Below, in pieces: positions 52,036 to 61,646 of a stretch of DNA of 64,000 bases. The first letter of the stretch is position 1, and every line of letters starts with the position of its first letter. A program made the translations under genes and the position numbers. A model generated the notes under the pieces. It was given only the letters and a program-made list of their open reading frames with translations. It did not search any database and was not told the DNA's origin. This DNA comes from Planctomycetota bacterium (GTDB lineage: Bacteria > Planctomycetota > Phycisphaerae > Phycisphaerales > UBA1924), in assembly GCA_023432465.1 (NCBI GenBank), contig JAEYUO010000093.1:1-64000 (forward strand). The letters run 5' to 3'.

Positions 52036-53532
52036 ATGTTCACCCAAGTCACCAACCGTTCCACTGCCCGGGCGCTCCGGCTCGCGACAATCGCGGGTTC
52101 CGCGCTCGCCGCTTCCGCCGCGCTCGCAGGGCCGACGATCACCGTGACGCCCATCGTCGTCGAGGGCGACATCTACAACGGCTTCCCGATCTCCAGCGGC
52201 TTCTCCGCCTCGGAGAATCACGCGGTCAACGACCTCGGCCAGTGGGTCGTCGAATCCGACACCACCAACCCCGACACCAATACGGATGGCCTGGTCGTCA
52301 CCGGGACCGGCGCGATGGGTCCTCGCTCCGTCCTCCTGACGGAAGGTCAGTCGTTGATGTTCCCCGCTGGCTCCATGCTCGACTCGTTCGACGCGATCAC
52401 CATCAACAACCTCGGGAACAGCTCGTACAACTTCTTCCTCGATGGAACGACCGGAACGTCCGACGACAGCGGCGTCTATTTCAACGACACGCTGCTGATC
52501 CAGGAGGGCACCGTCTCGAACGCCGCGGGCTTCTCCGCCGGAACGCCGTACATCGGTTGGTTCGAGACGCTCATCAACGATCAGAACCAGATCATGATGA
52601 TGGCCTCGGTGGATGACCCCGCCATCGCCTCCACGACCGACCGCGCCATCGTCATCATCGACAACCCCACGGGCGCCTTCACCGAGACGGTCATCGCCAA
52701 GGAGGGCGACGAACTCGTCCCCGGCCGCTTCGTCGCGGACTTCTCCACCAGCAACCGGCACGTGATGGCCTTCCGCAATAACTCCCGCATCCTGTTCCAC
52801 GCGGACCTCGACGGCGACACGCTCACCGACGGAGCGATCTTCCATTACGACGGCTCCACCCTGCACCTCGTGGCCCAGGAAGGCTCGCCCTCCGCCGTCG
52901 CCGGGCGCAACTGGGGCACGCTGCTCGGCGCGCCCATCGACATCAACAACTCAGGCGATTGGGTGATGCGCGGCGACCTTGACGGCGGAACCGCGGACGA
53001 TTCCGTGATCGTCAAGAACGGCACACAGGTCATCGCTCGCGAGGGCGACCCCGTCCCCGCCGCGGTCGGCGCATTCACGTTCACCAACTTCGGCACCGGC
53101 GGCGTCGCCATCGCCGACAACGGCGATGTCATCTACTTCGCCACCTGGAGCGACCCCGACACCTCCCGCAACCAGGGAATCTTCGTGAACGATGAGCTCG
53201 TCGTGCAGAAGGGTGTCACCGTCATCGAGGGCGCAGTGCTCTCGACCATGTCGGCGGTCAGCGACAACATCTCTGCCAGCGGCAACGGACGCTACATCAT
53301 CTTCGAGGGCACGCTCACCGATACCCGCGACGGCGCGTTCCTCATCGATCGCGGCGAGGCCCCATGCCCTGCCGACTTCGACAACAACGGTACTGTCGCC
53401 GTGCCCGACATCTTCGCCTTCCTCGCCGCCTGGTTCGCGCAGGATTCCTCGGCGGACTTCAACGGCGACACCGCCGTCACGGTGCCCGACATCTTCGCGT
53501 TCCTGAGCGCGTGGTTTGCCGGCTGTCCGTAA
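52036..53532 (+). CDS. Exported protein with paired dockerin-like C-terminus
   Basis: The 498-residue product begins with a signal peptide (LRLATIAGSALAASAALAG). The central part has repeated strand motifs (WVVESDTTNPDTNTDGLVVT, RILFHADLDGDTLTDGAIFH) typical of beta-rich surface proteins. It ends in two dockerin-like units (DFDNNGTVAVPDIFAFLAAW and DFNGDTAVTVPDIFAFLSAW). The DxDxDG-type loops suggest calcium binding. The ATG at 52036 has AGGAG five bases upstream. An intrinsic terminator follows. The dockerin-like tail probably anchors or sorts the protein at the surface. Confidence 0.85.
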   Translation: MFTQVTNRSTARALRLATIAGSALAASAALAGPTITVTPIVVEGDIYNGFPISSGFSASENHAVNDLGQWVVESDTTNPDTNTDGLVVTGTGAMGPRSVLLTEGQSLMFPAGSMLDSFDAITINNLGNSSYNFFLDGTTGTSDDSGVYFNDTLLIQEGTVSNAAGFSAGTPYIGWFETLINDQNQIMMMASVDDPAIASTTDRAIVIIDNPTGAFTETVIAKEGDELVPGRFVADFSTSNRHVMAFRNNSRILFHADLDGDTLTDGAIFHYDGSTLHLVAQEGSPSAVAGRNWGTLLGAPIDINNSGDWVMRGDLDGGTADDSVIVKNGTQVIAREGDPVPAAVGAFTFTNFGTGGVAIADNGDVIYFATWSDPDTSRNQGIFVNDELVVQKGVTVIEGAVLSTMSAVSDNISASGNGRYIIFEGTLTDTRDGAFLIDRGEAPCPADFDNNGTVAVPDIFAFLAAWFAQDSSADFNGDTAVTVPDIFAFLSAWFAGCP

Positions 53533-53850
53533 CATTCACCCGACGACATCGCGACCTCCCTCCGGCCCCGTGCACCCTTGCACGAGGCCGCTTTTATGCG
53601 CTTGGCCCGGCTGGCTTGCCCACCGTACCTCACCTTCGCTTCACGAGAGGAAAACCCCTCCCGGCCCGCCAAACTACCCAGTTTCCGCTTCTCGCGGCTT
53701 GAGGGGCTGGCATCTGTCCGGGCGTGGGGTAGATTTTTTCTCTGCTCACCCCTGCGCTCTCTCACGGCCGCGGTGTGCTCCTGTCCGAACGTCCCGATCG
53801 ATTCCATGCCATCATCTCTCTCGCAGTCCATATCTGAAAAGGTGCTCCCC
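53533..53850 (+). other. Intergenic region with a terminator and no further gene
   Basis: The first part holds the terminator described at 53564-53595. The remaining bases to 53850 have no convincing gene or promoter; an A+T-rich TTTTTT at about 53731 is not linked to a stem. An in-frame ATG at 53806 could extend the following gene by 15 codons. Confidence 0.5.
53564..53595 (+). terminator. Intrinsic terminator after the 52036 gene
   Basis: GGCC-C-CGTGCA pairs with TGCACG-A-GGCC (11 positions, one mismatch) around a CCCT loop, followed by GCTTTT. Confidence 0.8.
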
Positions 53851-54600
53851 GTGAAGATCAAAGCGGTCGCTGTCGTTCTCGCCGCACTGGGTCTCAACGC
53901 CCTCGCGCTCGGCGATGTCGCGGTTCTCACCTCCGGGCGCGACAACACGCTGTACGAATCCGCCGCCGGGGACATCTCCAACGGTGCGGGCACGGGCATG
54001 TTCGCCGGCCGCAGCAACGCCGAGGCCGATTCCATCCGCCGCGGCCTGGTGTGGTTTGATGTCGCGGCTCAGATCCCCGCCGGCTCGACCATCACCTCCG
54101 CCACGCTCTCCCTCTACCAGGCCTCCGCAAACACACAGTCGATCTCCATTTCCGTGCACCGCAGCTTGGAATCATGGGGCGAGGGAACTTCAGTCGGCGG
54201 CGGAGGCGGTGGCGGTGGAGGCGCGGCTGCAACAGCCGGCGATGCAACCTGGCTGTTCCGGAGTTTCCCCGGAATGCCGTGGGCGACCCCCGGCGGCTCG
54301 TTCCAGCCCGCCGCCAGCGCGACGTCGAACGTCGCGGGGGCAGGCACGTATTCGTGGAGTTCACCGCAATTGCTCGCAGATATTCAGCAATTGCTCGACT
54401 CGCCCGCAACCAACTTCGGGTGGATCATTCTCGGAGACGAGTCCGCTCCGGGCACTGCCAAACGCTTTGCAACCAGAGAAGAAACCATTCTCGACCGACG
54501 ACCGATGTTAATGGTGGAGTACACCCCGATCCCCGCCCCCGGGGGGTTCATGTTCCTGTCCGCGGCATCATTCTCGCTCCTGCGTCGGAAACGCCGCTGA
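53851..54600 (+). CDS. Exported DNRLRE-domain protein with PEP-CTERM-like tail
   Basis: The 249-residue product has a signal peptide (AVAVVLAALGLNALALGD). A DNRLRE-type beta-sandwich domain follows (RDNTLYESAAGDISNGAGTG, then RRGLVWFDVAAQIPAGSTIT), with a Gly-rich loop of nine residues. The end PIPAPGGFMFLSAASFSLLR with RKRR is a PEP-CTERM-like tail. The GTG at 53851 has AAGG eight bases upstream; ATG 53806 is an alternative. It is followed after 42 bases by the multicopper oxidase gene, which carries the same domain twice, so the two are probably cotranscribed. Confidence 0.82.
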   Translation: MKIKAVAVVLAALGLNALALGDVAVLTSGRDNTLYESAAGDISNGAGTGMFAGRSNAEADSIRRGLVWFDVAAQIPAGSTITSATLSLYQASANTQSISISVHRSLESWGEGTSVGGGGGGGGGAAATAGDATWLFRSFPGMPWATPGGSFQPAASATSNVAGAGTYSWSSPQLLADIQQLLDSPATNFGWIILGDESAPGTAKRFATREETILDRRPMLMVEYTPIPAPGGFMFLSAASFSLLRRKRR

Positions 54601-54642
54601 CGGCGAACCGCCTGTGATCACGAAGAGAAGAGAGGAGTGGCC

Positions 54643-57600
54643 ATGTACATGCCACGTTTCGGATTCATCGCCATCACGGCGCTGTTCGCTTCGCTCCTGA
54701 CGGCCGCGGCCCACGCGCAGGTCAATATCACCCTGACCGCAACGCGGGACAACACGCTCTACGAAACCGCGGACGGATCGCTCAGCAACGGACAGGGCCC
54801 GGACATCTTCGCCGGCACGAATCAGTTCCCCACCATCCGCCGCGCGCTTGTTCGGTTCAATCTCAACGCCATTCCTCCGGGCTCGGTCATCAACTCCGCC
54901 TCGCTCCGTCTGCGCCTGAATCGCTCGCGCGGCGGGACCCACAACGTCTCCATCCACCGACTTCTCGCCGATTGGGGCGAGGGACCTTCGGCCGCCCTCA
55001 ACAACACGGGTTTGGGCGCGCCGGCGGCCTATGGCGATGCCACGTGGCTGCACACGTTCTTCGACACGGGCACATGGACCTCACCCGGCGGTGACTTTGT
55101 CCCCACCGCCAGCTCCACGACATCCGTCAGCGGCACCGGCGTCGTGTACTCATGGACCGGCGCAAGTGTCGCCGCGGATGTCCAGAGCTGGCTGAACAAC
55201 CCCGCCACCAACTTCGGATGGATCGTTCGCGGCGTGGAGACGACCAGCGGCACCGCCAAGCGATTCGACAGCCGCGAGGCGTCCATCGCGGCGAATCATC
55301 CGCAGCTCGTCATCACCTACACCCCTCCCAACTCCCCCACCGGCGCTTGCTGCCTGCCCGGCGGCTCCTGCACTGTGCTGTCCGAGTTCTACTGCGGCAT
55401 CCAGGGTGGCGCGTACCTCGGCGACAACCTCCCCTGTATGCCCGCACCCTGCGGCCAGAGTGTCGCCTTGCTCACGCCCGTCAAGGATGCCACGCTCTAT
55501 GAAGACCCCGCCGGTTCGCTGGGCAACGGCGCGGGCACCGGCGTTGTCATCGGCCTCGGCGCGAACGCCACGGACCGACGTCGCGCATTGATGGCGTTTG
55601 ATCTGTCCTCGCTTCCCGCATCCGCGCGGGTCCTCAACGCCTCACTCAAGCTCACGCAGGAGTTCACCAGCGACACCCAGAGCCGCGACCTGCGGATCCA
55701 CCGCCTCAACTCTCTGTGGGGCGAAGGAGCCTCCATCGCGCCCGGCGATCAGACCTCCGGCGCGCCCGCATCGCCCGGCGATGCCACGTGGGTCCACCGC
55801 TACTTCAACACGGACACTTGGCTGGCCCCCGGCGGAGACTTCGATCCATCCCCCAGCGCTTCCGCCTCGGTCGGCATCGAGCCCGCCGCGGCGACATGGA
55901 GCGGCTCGCAGCTGGCGGCCGATGTGCAGTCGTGGATCGATGTCCCCTCCTCCAATCGCGGCTGGCTGCTTGCGGGCGATGAACTCGCGCCGCAGTCGCA
56001 GCGCCGCTTCGCCTCGCGCGAAGCCGGCGATGCCGGCTCACGCCCCACACTCACCGTCACGTACACGCTCGTTCCGGCAACGGGGGCCTGCTGCTTCCCG
56101 GAAGGGGCCTGCGCGGTCCTTACCGTCTCCGCGTGCCAGGTCCAGGGCGGCACGTTCGATCCCGAGCAGCTCTCCTGCACGCCCAACCCGTGTCCCCAGC
56201 CCACCGGCGCGTGCTGCCTCGCGCTGGGTACGTGCGTCATCCTCACTCTGCCCGAGTGCACCGACCAGGGCGGCACGTTCCTGGGCGCCTCCGCCTCGTG
56301 CCAGGGCGCCAGTTGCCGCGTGCGCCTGGAGCCGTTTGTCGATCCGCTCCCGATTCCCGGCATCGCGCAGCCGACCTCCGGTGTGCCCGGCGGTGCAGCG
56401 CACTATGACATCGCGATGACCGAGTTCACCCAGAAGCTCCACCGCGACCTGCCCTTCTCTCGCGTCTGGGGATACGGCGGGACCTTCCCCGGCCCCACCA
56501 TCGAGGCCCGGAGCGGCCAGCCCGTCACCGTCAACTGGATCAACGATCTGCGCGATCTGGACAACGGGCAGCTGCGCACAACCCATGTCCTGCCCATCGA
56601 TGACTGCTTGCACGGCCCGGACATGACCGGCGATGTCCCTGTCACCGTCGTGCACCTGCACGGCGCGAAGACCACCGCCGACAGCGACGGCCACCCCGAC
56701 CTGACCTTCCCCCCCGGACAGCAGTCCGACCTCTACACCTACCCCAATGGCCAGCAGGCCGGGACGCTCTGGTACCACGACCATGCGCTCGGCATCACAC
56801 GCTTGAACGTCTACATGGGGCTCGCGGGGTTCTACCTCCTCCGCGATGCGGCCGAGGATGCGCTCAACCTCCCGGAAGGAGAGTTTGAGGTCCCGCTCGC
56901 CATTCAGGACCGCTCGTTCAACTCCGATGGCTCCCTGAAGTACCACACCGATGGATGGCATGAGCACTTCTTCGGCGAGTTCATCCTCGTCAACGGCAAA
57001 GTCACGCCGTTCATGAATGTCAAACGCGGCAAGTACCGCTTCCGCGTGCTCAACGGCTCGGGCTCGCGCGCATACAACCTCGAACTGTCCGACAACTCCG
57101 CGTTCCTGGTGATCGGAACCGAGGGAGGGCTGCTCCCGGCGCCGGTGTCCGTCCAATCGCTCACCATCACCCCCGGCGAGCGGTACGACATCGTGATCGA
57201 CTTCCAGGGCTACTCCGCCGGCACCCAGGTGCTGCTCACCAACTCCGCGCCCGTCCCCTTCCCCAACGGCCCCGAGGAGAGCATCCTCCCCGACGTGATG
57301 AAGTTTGTCGTCACGGCTTCGCTCGGCCACACCGCGCCCATCCCCGCCCAGCTTGTCCCCGTTCCCCCCATTGCCGAGTCCGAGTCCATCCGCCAGCGCG
57401 ATCTCCGGCTGGCCAAGCTCCCGTCTCATGCCAACTGCCCCGACCACACCGAGGGCGTGTGGATGATCGACGGCCTGATGTGGGACGACCTCACCGAGTT
57501 CCCCCGCATCGGAACCACCGAAATCTGGGCGTGGATCAACCAGTCCCCCATCGCCCACCCCATGCACATGCACCTGGTTTCGTTCCAGGTGCTCGACCGC

Positions 57601-57984
57601 CAGTCCTTTGTCGAGTTCGGCGACGAGGTCGTTCCGTTCGGGCCAAAGTTCCCACCCGCCCCCTTCGAAGCCGGCTGGAAGGACACCGTCTCGGCCCCGC
57701 CCGGGATGATCACCCGGGTCATCACACGGTTCGAAGGCTGGCCCGGCCTCTACCCCTACCACTGCCACATCCTCGAGCACGAGGACCACGAGATGATGCG
57801 CCAGTTCAAGCTGGTGTGCCCGGCCGACTTCAACCGCGACGGCATCGTCAACGTGCCCGACATCTTCGCGTTCCTCTCCGCCTACTTTGCCGGAAACCCT
57901 GAAGCGGACTACACCTACAACGGGACGGTGTTTACGCCCGATATCTTCGCGTTCCTGGCGGCCTGGTTCGCCCCCTGCCCCTGA
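54643..57984 (+). CDS. Large exported multicopper oxidase fused to DNRLRE domains and dockerin-like tail
   Basis: The 1113-residue protein has, in order: signal peptide; DNRLRE domain (about 30-225); a Cys-rich repeat (TGACCLPGGSC); a second DNRLRE domain (about 275-470); two more Cys repeats (TGACCFPEGAC, TGACCLALGTC); a multicopper oxidase region (about 565-1055); and two dockerin-like units. All four copper motifs are present: HLHG near 671, WYHDH near 709, HPMHMH near 971 and HCHILEH near 1040. The cupredoxin part resembles CotA-like laccases/bilirubin oxidases. The ATG at 54643 has AGGAG upstream. Substrate is unknown; the enzyme would act outside the cell. Confidence 0.93.
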   Translation: MYMPRFGFIAITALFASLLTAAAHAQVNITLTATRDNTLYETADGSLSNGQGPDIFAGTNQFPTIRRALVRFNLNAIPPGSVINSASLRLRLNRSRGGTHNVSIHRLLADWGEGPSAALNNTGLGAPAAYGDATWLHTFFDTGTWTSPGGDFVPTASSTTSVSGTGVVYSWTGASVAADVQSWLNNPATNFGWIVRGVETTSGTAKRFDSREASIAANHPQLVITYTPPNSPTGACCLPGGSCTVLSEFYCGIQGGAYLGDNLPCMPAPCGQSVALLTPVKDATLYEDPAGSLGNGAGTGVVIGLGANATDRRRALMAFDLSSLPASARVLNASLKLTQEFTSDTQSRDLRIHRLNSLWGEGASIAPGDQTSGAPASPGDATWVHRYFNTDTWLAPGGDFDPSPSASASVGIEPAAATWSGSQLAADVQSWIDVPSSNRGWLLAGDELAPQSQRRFASREAGDAGSRPTLTVTYTLVPATGACCFPEGACAVLTVSACQVQGGTFDPEQLSCTPNPCPQPTGACCLALGTCVILTLPECTDQGGTFLGASASCQGASCRVRLEPFVDPLPIPGIAQPTSGVPGGAAHYDIAMTEFTQKLHRDLPFSRVWGYGGTFPGPTIEARSGQPVTVNWINDLRDLDNGQLRTTHVLPIDDCLHGPDMTGDVPVTVVHLHGAKTTADSDGHPDLTFPPGQQSDLYTYPNGQQAGTLWYHDHALGITRLNVYMGLAGFYLLRDAAEDALNLPEGEFEVPLAIQDRSFNSDGSLKYHTDGWHEHFFGEFILVNGKVTPFMNVKRGKYRFRVLNGSGSRAYNLELSDNSAFLVIGTEGGLLPAPVSVQSLTITPGERYDIVIDFQGYSAGTQVLLTNSAPVPFPNGPEESILPDVMKFVVTASLGHTAPIPAQLVPVPPIAESESIRQRDLRLAKLPSHANCPDHTEGVWMIDGLMWDDLTEFPRIGTTEIWAWINQSPIAHPMHMHLVSFQVLDRQSFVEFGDEVVPFGPKFPPAPFEAGWKDTVSAPPGMITRVITRFEGWPGLYPYHCHILEHEDHEMMRQFKLVCPADFNRDGIVNVPDIFAFLSAYFAGNPEADYTYNGTVFTPDIFAFLAAWFAPCP

Positions 57985-58097
57985 GCGGTCCGGAACAAAA
58001 CTCGCGGCTTTACCGAATACTCCCGCGTGCCGATCCGGCTCCGGGGCGTATATTGACCTGCGCCCTTTGCCTGAATCCCTCGCCACGGAGCCGCCGC

Positions 58098-61000
58098 ATG
58101 CCCACCTCCTCCTCTCGACTCGCCCTGCCGACATGGCTCGCCGCGGCGGCAATCGTGCTTCTCTCTTCCCCCGTCCTCGCCAACGTCCCCCCCGCCGCGC
58201 CGGTCATCACCGAGCCAGCGCCCGGGCGCATCCTGAACCCCGGCGATGTGCACATGGAGTGCCAGCCGTTCTCCGATGCCGACCCCGGCGACACCCACCT
58301 GTGCACCGACTGGGAGATCTGGACATCCCCATCCCCGCCCGCTCTCGGCGAGCGTGTGTGGTTCAGCGCCTGCATCGGAGGCGTGGAGCGACTGCACACC
58401 CACCTTGGAGATGGCGCGTTCATCGGTTCTCACGCGGGTCGCAATGACCTGATCTCGGGATGGACGTTTGTGCTCCGCGTCCGGCACCGTGATTCCAGCG
58501 GCGATCCCGCGACCGAATGGAGCCCCTGGAGCGTGCGCGTCTTCGAGACCGGCCCCGCCAGCCAGATCTTCCCGCTTGAAGGGGACGATGTCGCCGATCA
58601 GCCCGCCCCCACGTGGCTCGCCGCCGTTGGCGAAGCGCCCGTCATCCTTCCCGCCGCCACCACAGCACCCAGCCTGCGACTCGAGCACGCGACGGGCGCT
58701 CTGCTGCTTGAGTTCCACAGCGAGGACGGCATCGACAACCACATCGTGAATCCCGCGGGCCTCTCATCCCACGCTCCGCTCCGGCTCCGCATCAGTGCGG
58801 GCTCCCTCGCCGGCGGGCTGGCCCTCCCCGAATCCAACCTCACCTTCACTTCGCACGAAGGCACCACCTACACGCTCTTCCTCCCCGCCCTCAGCGTTCA
58901 GCCCGGCGCCGCCAACGACGCTTACTTCTGGATCGCTTCCAGCGGCGCGACCTACCACGCCACCGCCGCGCAGACCGAGCCCGACTTCTCCAGCCTCGCC
59001 CGCGGCACGCCCACACCCTGGATCGCGCTCCAGCCCGGCTATCGCGTCGAAGTCGTCGCCTCCGGGTTCAAGCTCCCCATCAACATCGCCTTCGTCCCCG
59101 AGCCTGATTCCGCCCCGGATGCTCCGTTCTACTACGTCACCGAGTTGTATGGCAGCATCAAGGTCGTCCTTCGCAACGGCACCGTCCTGACCTACGCCAA
59201 CAACCTTCTGAACTTCCCCCCGACCGGCGCGTTCCCCGGCTCCGGCGAACAGGGCGTCACCGGCATCGTCGTCGATCCCGTCAACGGCGATGTCTACGCC
59301 TCCATGCTCTACTCGAGCGTCAACGGCGTCGAGAATGTTCCCCACTACCCGAAGGTCGTCCGCTTCACCAGCACCGACGGCGGCCGCACCGCCGCCACGC
59401 AGACCACCATCCTCGACATGGTCGGCGAGGCCCAGGGTCAGTCCCACCAGATCTCCAGCATGAGCTTCGGACCCGACGGCGCGCTCTATGTCCACATGGG
59501 CGACGGGTTCACCGCCTCCACCGGCCAGAACCTCAGCTCTTTCCGCGGCAAGATTCTCCGCATCAACCGCAACGGCACGCCCCACCCCTCCAACCCGTTC
59601 TACAACCCCGGCGACGGCATCACTGCCCGCGACTACGTCTTTGCCTACGGCCTCCGCAACCCCTTCGGCGGTGTCTGGCGCGAGCTCGACTCCTCGCTCT
59701 ACTTTGTCGAGAACGGCCCGAGCGTCGATCGCCTTGTGAAGACCGTTTCCGGCCGCAACTACCTCTGGAACGGCTCGGATACGAGCATGTCCAACTTCGC
59801 CATCTACAACTGGGCGCCGGCCTCCGGACCCGTGAACATGGCGTTCATCCAGCCCGGCACGTTCGGCGGCAGCGGCTTCCCGCCCGACAAGCAGGGCAGC
59901 GCATTCGTTACCGAATCCGGCGGCACGTGGGCCAACGGTCCGCAGGCCATCGGCAAGCGCATCACCGAGTTCGTGCTCGATGCCCTGGGCAACCGCATCA
60001 GCGGCCCCACCACCCTCGTGCAATACGCCGGTTCGGGCCGCGCCACCGTCTGCGGACTGGCCGCGGGTCCCGACGGTCTGTACTTCACCGATCTCTACAA
60101 GGACCTCGATTACGTCTGGCCGACCGATGCGGGCGCAAACGTTCTCCGCATCCGCTTCGTTGGTGATGCCTCGTTCAACTCCAGCGTCGTGTCCGGATCG
60201 GCCCCGCTCACGGTGCAGTTCACCGACACCTCCACGGTCCCCGGTATCGTCTCCTGGCTCTGGGAGTTTGGCGACGGAACCACCAGCACGGAGCAGAACC
60301 CCTCGCACACCTACACCGAGGACGGCCTCTACACCGTCCGCCTCAGCGTCACGGGCAGCACCGGCCTCTCGATCGAGGAGAAGCGCTCGCACATCCGCGT
60401 CGGGGTCCTGCCCCGGGTCGCCCTCATCGGCGTCTCCCTCCCCGCCACCCCCGCCGACCACGCGATCGCCCATCACCTCGAGGACCTGGGCTTTGAAGTC
60501 ACCGCCTACGACGATGAGCCCGCCAATCGTCCTTCCGCTGCGCAGATCGCCGCCGCGAGCAACCTCGTCATCGTGTCCTCCACGATCACGTCCACCAACG
60601 TCGGCGGCGAGTTCCGCAATCTCCCTGTCCCCATGATCTTCTGGGAGAACGCCCTCCTCCGCGCCGGCCGCGAATCGCTTACCGACAACGGCACGGTCGT
60701 CGGCGCGACCTCGATCAACATCATCAACAACGTCCACCCCATCACCCAGGGCTTCGCCGCGGGCGCGCGCCAGGTGTACACCTCCACCGCGAACATGAGC
60801 GTCGCGACCGGCAACATCGGCCCGGGCACGCTCACCCTCGCGCGCCGGGACGGCTCACTCGACGGCGCCATCGTCGTCGCCGAGGCGGGCGCAACCGTCG
60901 CGGACAACTACATCACGCCAGCACGCCGCGTCTTCCTCTTCTTCGAAGACGCAGGTTGGCAGGTCGCTACCCCGGATGCCAAAGCGCTGATGGAACGCTC

Positions 61001-61448
61001 GGTCTGCTGGGCGCTCGACATCCAGTCCCCCGGCATCACCACCCAACCTCAGAGTCTCGAAACCTGTGAGGGCGAGTCGGCCATGCTCTCCGTCACCGCC
61101 AGCGGCTCCTCCCCCATCTCCTACCAGTGGCGCCGCAACGGCCAGAACATCAACGGCGCAACCTCGCGCATCTTCACCATCCCCGTCATCTCCGCCGGCA
61201 GCGCGGGAAGCTACGACTGCGTCGTCTCCAACCCCTGCGGCCAGGCAACGAGTTCCGCGGCGTCGATCACCGTCACCACCTGCTGCCCGGCGGACTTCAA
61301 CAACGACGGGTCCGTCACCGTCCCCGACATCTTCGCGTTCCTCAGCGCCTGGTTTGCACAGAGCCCCGCGGCGGACTTCAATGACGATCTGGTCGTCAAC
61401 GTCCCGGACATCTTCGCCTACCTGGCCGCATGGTTCGCAGGGTGTTAG
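58098..61448 (+). CDS. Exported glucose/sorbosone dehydrogenase-like propeller with PKD, Ig-like and dockerin-like domains
   Basis: The 1116-residue protein begins with a signal peptide. A unique N-terminal region is followed by a propeller of the GSDH (PQQ-dependent sugar dehydrogenase-like) family (YVTELYGSIKVV, GVTGIVVDPVNGDVY, MSFGPDGALYVHMGDG, FRGKILRINRNGT; about 310-690). Then come a PKD domain (WLWEFGDGTTSTEQNPSHTY), a Rossmann-like segment (RVALIGVSLPATPADHAIAH), an Ig-like domain (about 975-1060), and the dockerin-like pair. The ATG at 58098 has GGAG seven bases upstream. Whether the catalytic residues are intact was not verified. Confidence 0.88.
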   Translation: MPTSSSRLALPTWLAAAAIVLLSSPVLANVPPAAPVITEPAPGRILNPGDVHMECQPFSDADPGDTHLCTDWEIWTSPSPPALGERVWFSACIGGVERLHTHLGDGAFIGSHAGRNDLISGWTFVLRVRHRDSSGDPATEWSPWSVRVFETGPASQIFPLEGDDVADQPAPTWLAAVGEAPVILPAATTAPSLRLEHATGALLLEFHSEDGIDNHIVNPAGLSSHAPLRLRISAGSLAGGLALPESNLTFTSHEGTTYTLFLPALSVQPGAANDAYFWIASSGATYHATAAQTEPDFSSLARGTPTPWIALQPGYRVEVVASGFKLPINIAFVPEPDSAPDAPFYYVTELYGSIKVVLRNGTVLTYANNLLNFPPTGAFPGSGEQGVTGIVVDPVNGDVYASMLYSSVNGVENVPHYPKVVRFTSTDGGRTAATQTTILDMVGEAQGQSHQISSMSFGPDGALYVHMGDGFTASTGQNLSSFRGKILRINRNGTPHPSNPFYNPGDGITARDYVFAYGLRNPFGGVWRELDSSLYFVENGPSVDRLVKTVSGRNYLWNGSDTSMSNFAIYNWAPASGPVNMAFIQPGTFGGSGFPPDKQGSAFVTESGGTWANGPQAIGKRITEFVLDALGNRISGPTTLVQYAGSGRATVCGLAAGPDGLYFTDLYKDLDYVWPTDAGANVLRIRFVGDASFNSSVVSGSAPLTVQFTDTSTVPGIVSWLWEFGDGTTSTEQNPSHTYTEDGLYTVRLSVTGSTGLSIEEKRSHIRVGVLPRVALIGVSLPATPADHAIAHHLEDLGFEVTAYDDEPANRPSAAQIAAASNLVIVSSTITSTNVGGEFRNLPVPMIFWENALLRAGRESLTDNGTVVGATSINIINNVHPITQGFAAGARQVYTSTANMSVATGNIGPGTLTLARRDGSLDGAIVVAEAGATVADNYITPARRVFLFFEDAGWQVATPDAKALMERSVCWALDIQSPGITTQPQSLETCEGESAMLSVTASGSSPISYQWRRNGQNINGATSRIFTIPVISAGSAGSYDCVVSNPCGQATSSAASITVTTCCPADFNNDGSVTVPDIFAFLSAWFAQSPAADFNDDLVVNVPDIFAYLAAWFAGC

Positions 61449-61646
61449 TATTGTGTTCGCATTGATGTCCGTGCTCGTACACCACTGCACCTGAATTCCG
61501 CAGAGATTGCGCCAATTCATTCATTCTCGCGGATTATCCCGCAACCAAGTCGCTCTCCACATCGTTACCTCTGGTTTGATGACTCGATCTTCGAGTTGTC
61601 ACGCGCCGTTTCCCTGTCCACATGGTTCAGATCTGAAGGAGTAGTC

